From the NCBI RefSeq assembly GCF_032051675.1, contig NZ_CP116968.1, positions 2,542,001 through 2,606,000 on the forward strand: DNA of 64,000 bases, in the 5' to 3' direction. The notes beneath the pieces are model-generated. The model did no database searches. It was given only the letters and a program-made list of their open reading frames with translations, and was not told the DNA's origin. Origin of the DNA: Candidatus Nitrospira neomarina. GTDB lineage: Bacteria; Nitrospirota; Nitrospiria; Nitrospirales; UBA8639. Numbering within the stretch: position 1 is the first letter of the stretch; each line of letters starts with the position of its first letter. Both the position numbers and the translations under genes were made by a program. Shown here one piece after another: positions 61,962 to 64,000 of this stretch.

Positions 61962-64000
61962 ATGCCTACCTTTACAGGAATGCCCGCACGAGATCGAACC
62001 AAGGGCAAGCGAATGGTAAAACGAGTGCCTTTTCCCTCTTCACTGTCAACCAACATTTCACCTGCGTGCCGCTGCACAATTCCCAAACTCACCGATAATC
62101 CCAATCCGGTCCCCTCTCCGGTCCCTTTCGTCGTGAAAAAGGGATCAAAAATATGAGTTCGAATCTCTTGAGGTATTCCGCACCCGGTATCCTCCACTTC
62201 AATTTCATATCCTTCTTCCTGCTTTCGGGTACGCAAGGTCACCTTGCCACCGTCTTTGAGTGCCTGAACCGCATTCAGGACTAAATTCATAATCACCTGC
62301 TCAATCATATGCGCATCGACCATTACCATCGGCAGTGTCTCATCATAGTCCTTACTCAGAGTGGCATGCTTGACCAGGAATACATGCTCGGTCAATACCA
62401 GAACTCGGTCTAAAATTTGATGAAGATCTGTCATGGCCAATTCCGGTTCACGTTGCTGGGAAAAATCCAGAAGCTGCCGAACGATGCGTTGAACGCGTCG
62501 CAATCCGTCCTCCATAAAATGCAAATATTCCTGAGATCGCTCAGGCGTCAACGTTCCCTTTCGAATATTATATAAACAATTTAAAATTCCCCCTAACGGA
62601 TTGTTGATTTCATGCGCGACCCCGGCGGCCAGCTTACCAATGGAGGCTAAACGTTCAGAATTCTGCACCTGGCGTTCCAAATGCTTCCGTTCCGTGATAT
62701 CCCTGGCAATACCCAAGACTCCTGTGTACACGCCTTCATCATTGAGAAGCGGGGCCACACTCACCAGAACTGACCGCAACTCTCCCTCTCGACTGACCAC
62801 CTCTACTTCGTAGACTTGCTTTGTTCCAAGATCCAATGTTTCTTTCAAATACCGTCCGCGATACCGCTTGGAGAGTAACGAGAGATACGGTTTACCAATC
62901 AAGTCTTCTTTTCGATATCCCCATGCATCAACTTTCCCATTGACATACGTAAACCGTAAATCAACGTCCAAGGTATAAATCACGTCATTCGCATTTTCCA
63001 ACAAACTTTCAATGTACAGCTTGGCCTGTTCAATTTCCCGCGTACGCTCAGAGACTTTCTCTTCCAGGACTTCATTGTATCGTTGCAGTTCAGCTTCAAG
63101 TTTTTTATGCTCGGTAATATCTCGCAACTGCACCATGATTGAGGCTCTTTCACCCATATCGATGCGAACCAGGTCCATCTCCATGGACTTCATGATGCCT
63201 TGCCGGTCATAAACCTCAATCTCTGTCGTGGGGACCTTTGACTCTTCACCGCTGACTCGTTCCAACAAATTCTGACTGATCATCTGGAATGCCGGAGGAA
63301 CAAGCTTCACGAAGTACGCGCCTTCTAAATCAGAAGGGACATACCCTAGAATTTCCCGTTCACGCGCATTGATATCCAGGATCCGGCCTTCCGAATCAAT
63401 CACAAAGATTGAATCGGCAGCCAAATTAAATAACGCCTTATAGCCCGCCTCTGAGTCAGACAGTTGTTGGGTGCGTTCGGCGACAATCCCTTCCAATTGG
63501 GTGGTATATCGCTCAACTTCACACTCCAGAGCCTTTCGGGCAGTGATATCCCTCACAAATCCTCTCGAATACACCACCGAATGGGTCCCCGGATCCATCA
63601 GCGTTGTTGAATGAATTTCCACATCCATCACTTCACGGGATTGCGTACGAAAAACAGTTTCTATGGAGCGCGCCCCACCCATGGCCAGCCCTTGAACATA
63701 GGCCCGCACCCCCTCTTGTTGTTCCGCCGGGACAATATCCCAGAGCGACATCTCAAGCATGTCGACAAGCGAATATCCCAGCTTTTGCAACTCAGTCGTA
63801 TTTACATGGACGAACCGCCCTGCGGGATCTAATTGATGAATCATTTCCGGAGCATTTTCAATGAGATCACGATATTTCTGCTCCAATCGCCCGATTTCAT
63901 CCACTTTCTGATTCAACTCAGAAAACGAATGCTGTAGATTGTCCGCCATGGCATTGAATGTATCAGCCAAGCGTTCGATTTCATCACCGGTACGGATCGC
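61958..64000 (-). CDS. PAS-domain sensor histidine kinase (5' end cut by window)
   Basis: The frame is open up to the last base, so the N-terminal sensor part lies outside. The part inside begins in a HAMP-type segment (IRTGDEIERLADTFNAM). Three PAS domains follow, each starting with a phrase like YRDLIENAPEMIHQLDPAGR, YKALFNLAADSIFVIDSEGR or IESLLENANDVIYTLDVDLR, joined by long coiled coils. The HisKA phospho-acceptor is the His in LAAGVAHEINNPLGGI. The ATPase lobe has VMNLVLNAVQAL (N box), VEDTGCGIPQEIRTH (G1) and TGLGLSVSLGIVQRHAG (G2). Its stop overlaps the start of the NtrC-type regulator. The HAMP segment implies membrane-spanning segments outside the window. The signal it senses is not known. 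Confidence 0.93.
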   Translation of the reverse strand, partial: AIRTGDEIERLADTFNAMADNLQHSFSELNQKVDEIGRLEQKYRDLIENAPEMIHQLDPAGRFVHVNTTELQKLGYSLVDMLEMSLWDIVPAEQQEGVRAYVQGLAMGGARSIETVFRTQSREVMDVEIHSTTLMDPGTHSVVYSRGFVRDITARKALECEVERYTTQLEGIVAERTQQLSDSEAGYKALFNLAADSIFVIDSEGRILDINAREREILGYVPSDLEGAYFVKLVPPAFQMISQNLLERVSGEESKVPTTEIEVYDRQGIMKSMEMDLVRIDMGERASIMVQLRDITEHKKLEAELQRYNEVLEEKVSERTREIEQAKLYIESLLENANDVIYTLDVDLRFTYVNGKVDAWGYRKEDLIGKPYLSLLSKRYRGRYLKETLDLGTKQVYEVEVVSREGELRSVLVSVAPLLNDEGVYTGVLGIARDITERKHLERQVQNSERLASIGKLAAGVAHEINNPLGGILNCLYNIRKGTLTPERSQEYLHFMEDGLRRVQRIVRQLLDFSQQREPELAMTDLHQILDRVLVLTEHVFLVKHATLSKDYDETLPMVMVDAHMIEQVIMNLVLNAVQALKDGGKVTLRTRKQEEGYEIEVEDTGCGIPQEIRTHIFDPFFTTKGTGEGTGLGLSVSLGIVQRHAGEMLVDSEEGKGTRFTIRLPLVRSRAGIPVKVGI

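Overview
The window most resembles the genome of a nitrite-oxidising bacterium of the Nitrospira type (phylum Nitrospirota). This is an inference from gene content. There are two exported proteins of the nitrite oxidoreductase / DMSO-reductase-type haem b gamma subunit family (48036-48914 and 55027-55983), a TorD-like chaperone, a four-cluster ferredoxin, two pentahaem cytochromes c, a TatA protein and a sigma-54 two-component pair. The catalytic alpha and beta subunits are not in the window, so the assignment rests on accessory genes only. No rRNA, tRNA or CRISPR array was seen.

1-22135 (minus strand) is one long surface-polysaccharide cluster. It is read from a promoter near 22.1 kb through a specialised NusG/RfaH-type antiterminator, past a decayed L-2-hydroxyglutarate oxidase gene, into a block making a CDP-activated, probably 3-C-methylated 6-deoxyhexose (rfbF, rfbG, C-methyltransferase, 3,5-epimerase, a DUF4910-type peptidase-like protein, an SDR reductase/epimerase). 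Glycosyltransferases, methyltransferases, an SGNH hydrolase, a Wzm/Wzt ABC exporter, a kinase-like protein, an asparagine synthase-like amidotransferase and a partial unknown protein follow.

22136-36288 is a mosaic region. A long non-coding stretch and a TPR protein are followed by three exported modular proteins. A purple-acid-phosphatase-like protein (plus strand) carries almost identical duplicated domains. A second phosphatase-like protein (minus strand) has the same N-terminal half joined to FG-GAP repeats. A third protein joins another shared domain to 294-bp tandem repeats. A broken IS3-type element lies between the two phosphatase genes, which form a large inverted repeat.

36289-44883 holds an O-antigen ligase/polymerase-like protein, arabinose-5-phosphate isomerase (KDO pathway), a methyltransferase-like protein, a Gfo/Idh oxidoreductase, an unknown anchored protein, a second methyltransferase and ilvD.

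44908-64000 is respiratory. One operon encodes a gamma-like haem b protein, a PDZ protein and two pentahaem cytochromes. Another encodes a B12-type radical SAM enzyme, a polytopic membrane protein, a TPR protein, TatA and an NHL-repeat protein. After a clear terminator come NxrC, the TorD-like chaperone, the ferredoxin and an HExxH protein with two CxxC pairs. A WD40 protein is divergent. The last two genes are an NtrC-type regulator with an unusual Cys-rich linker and its PAS histidine kinase, cut by the window end.
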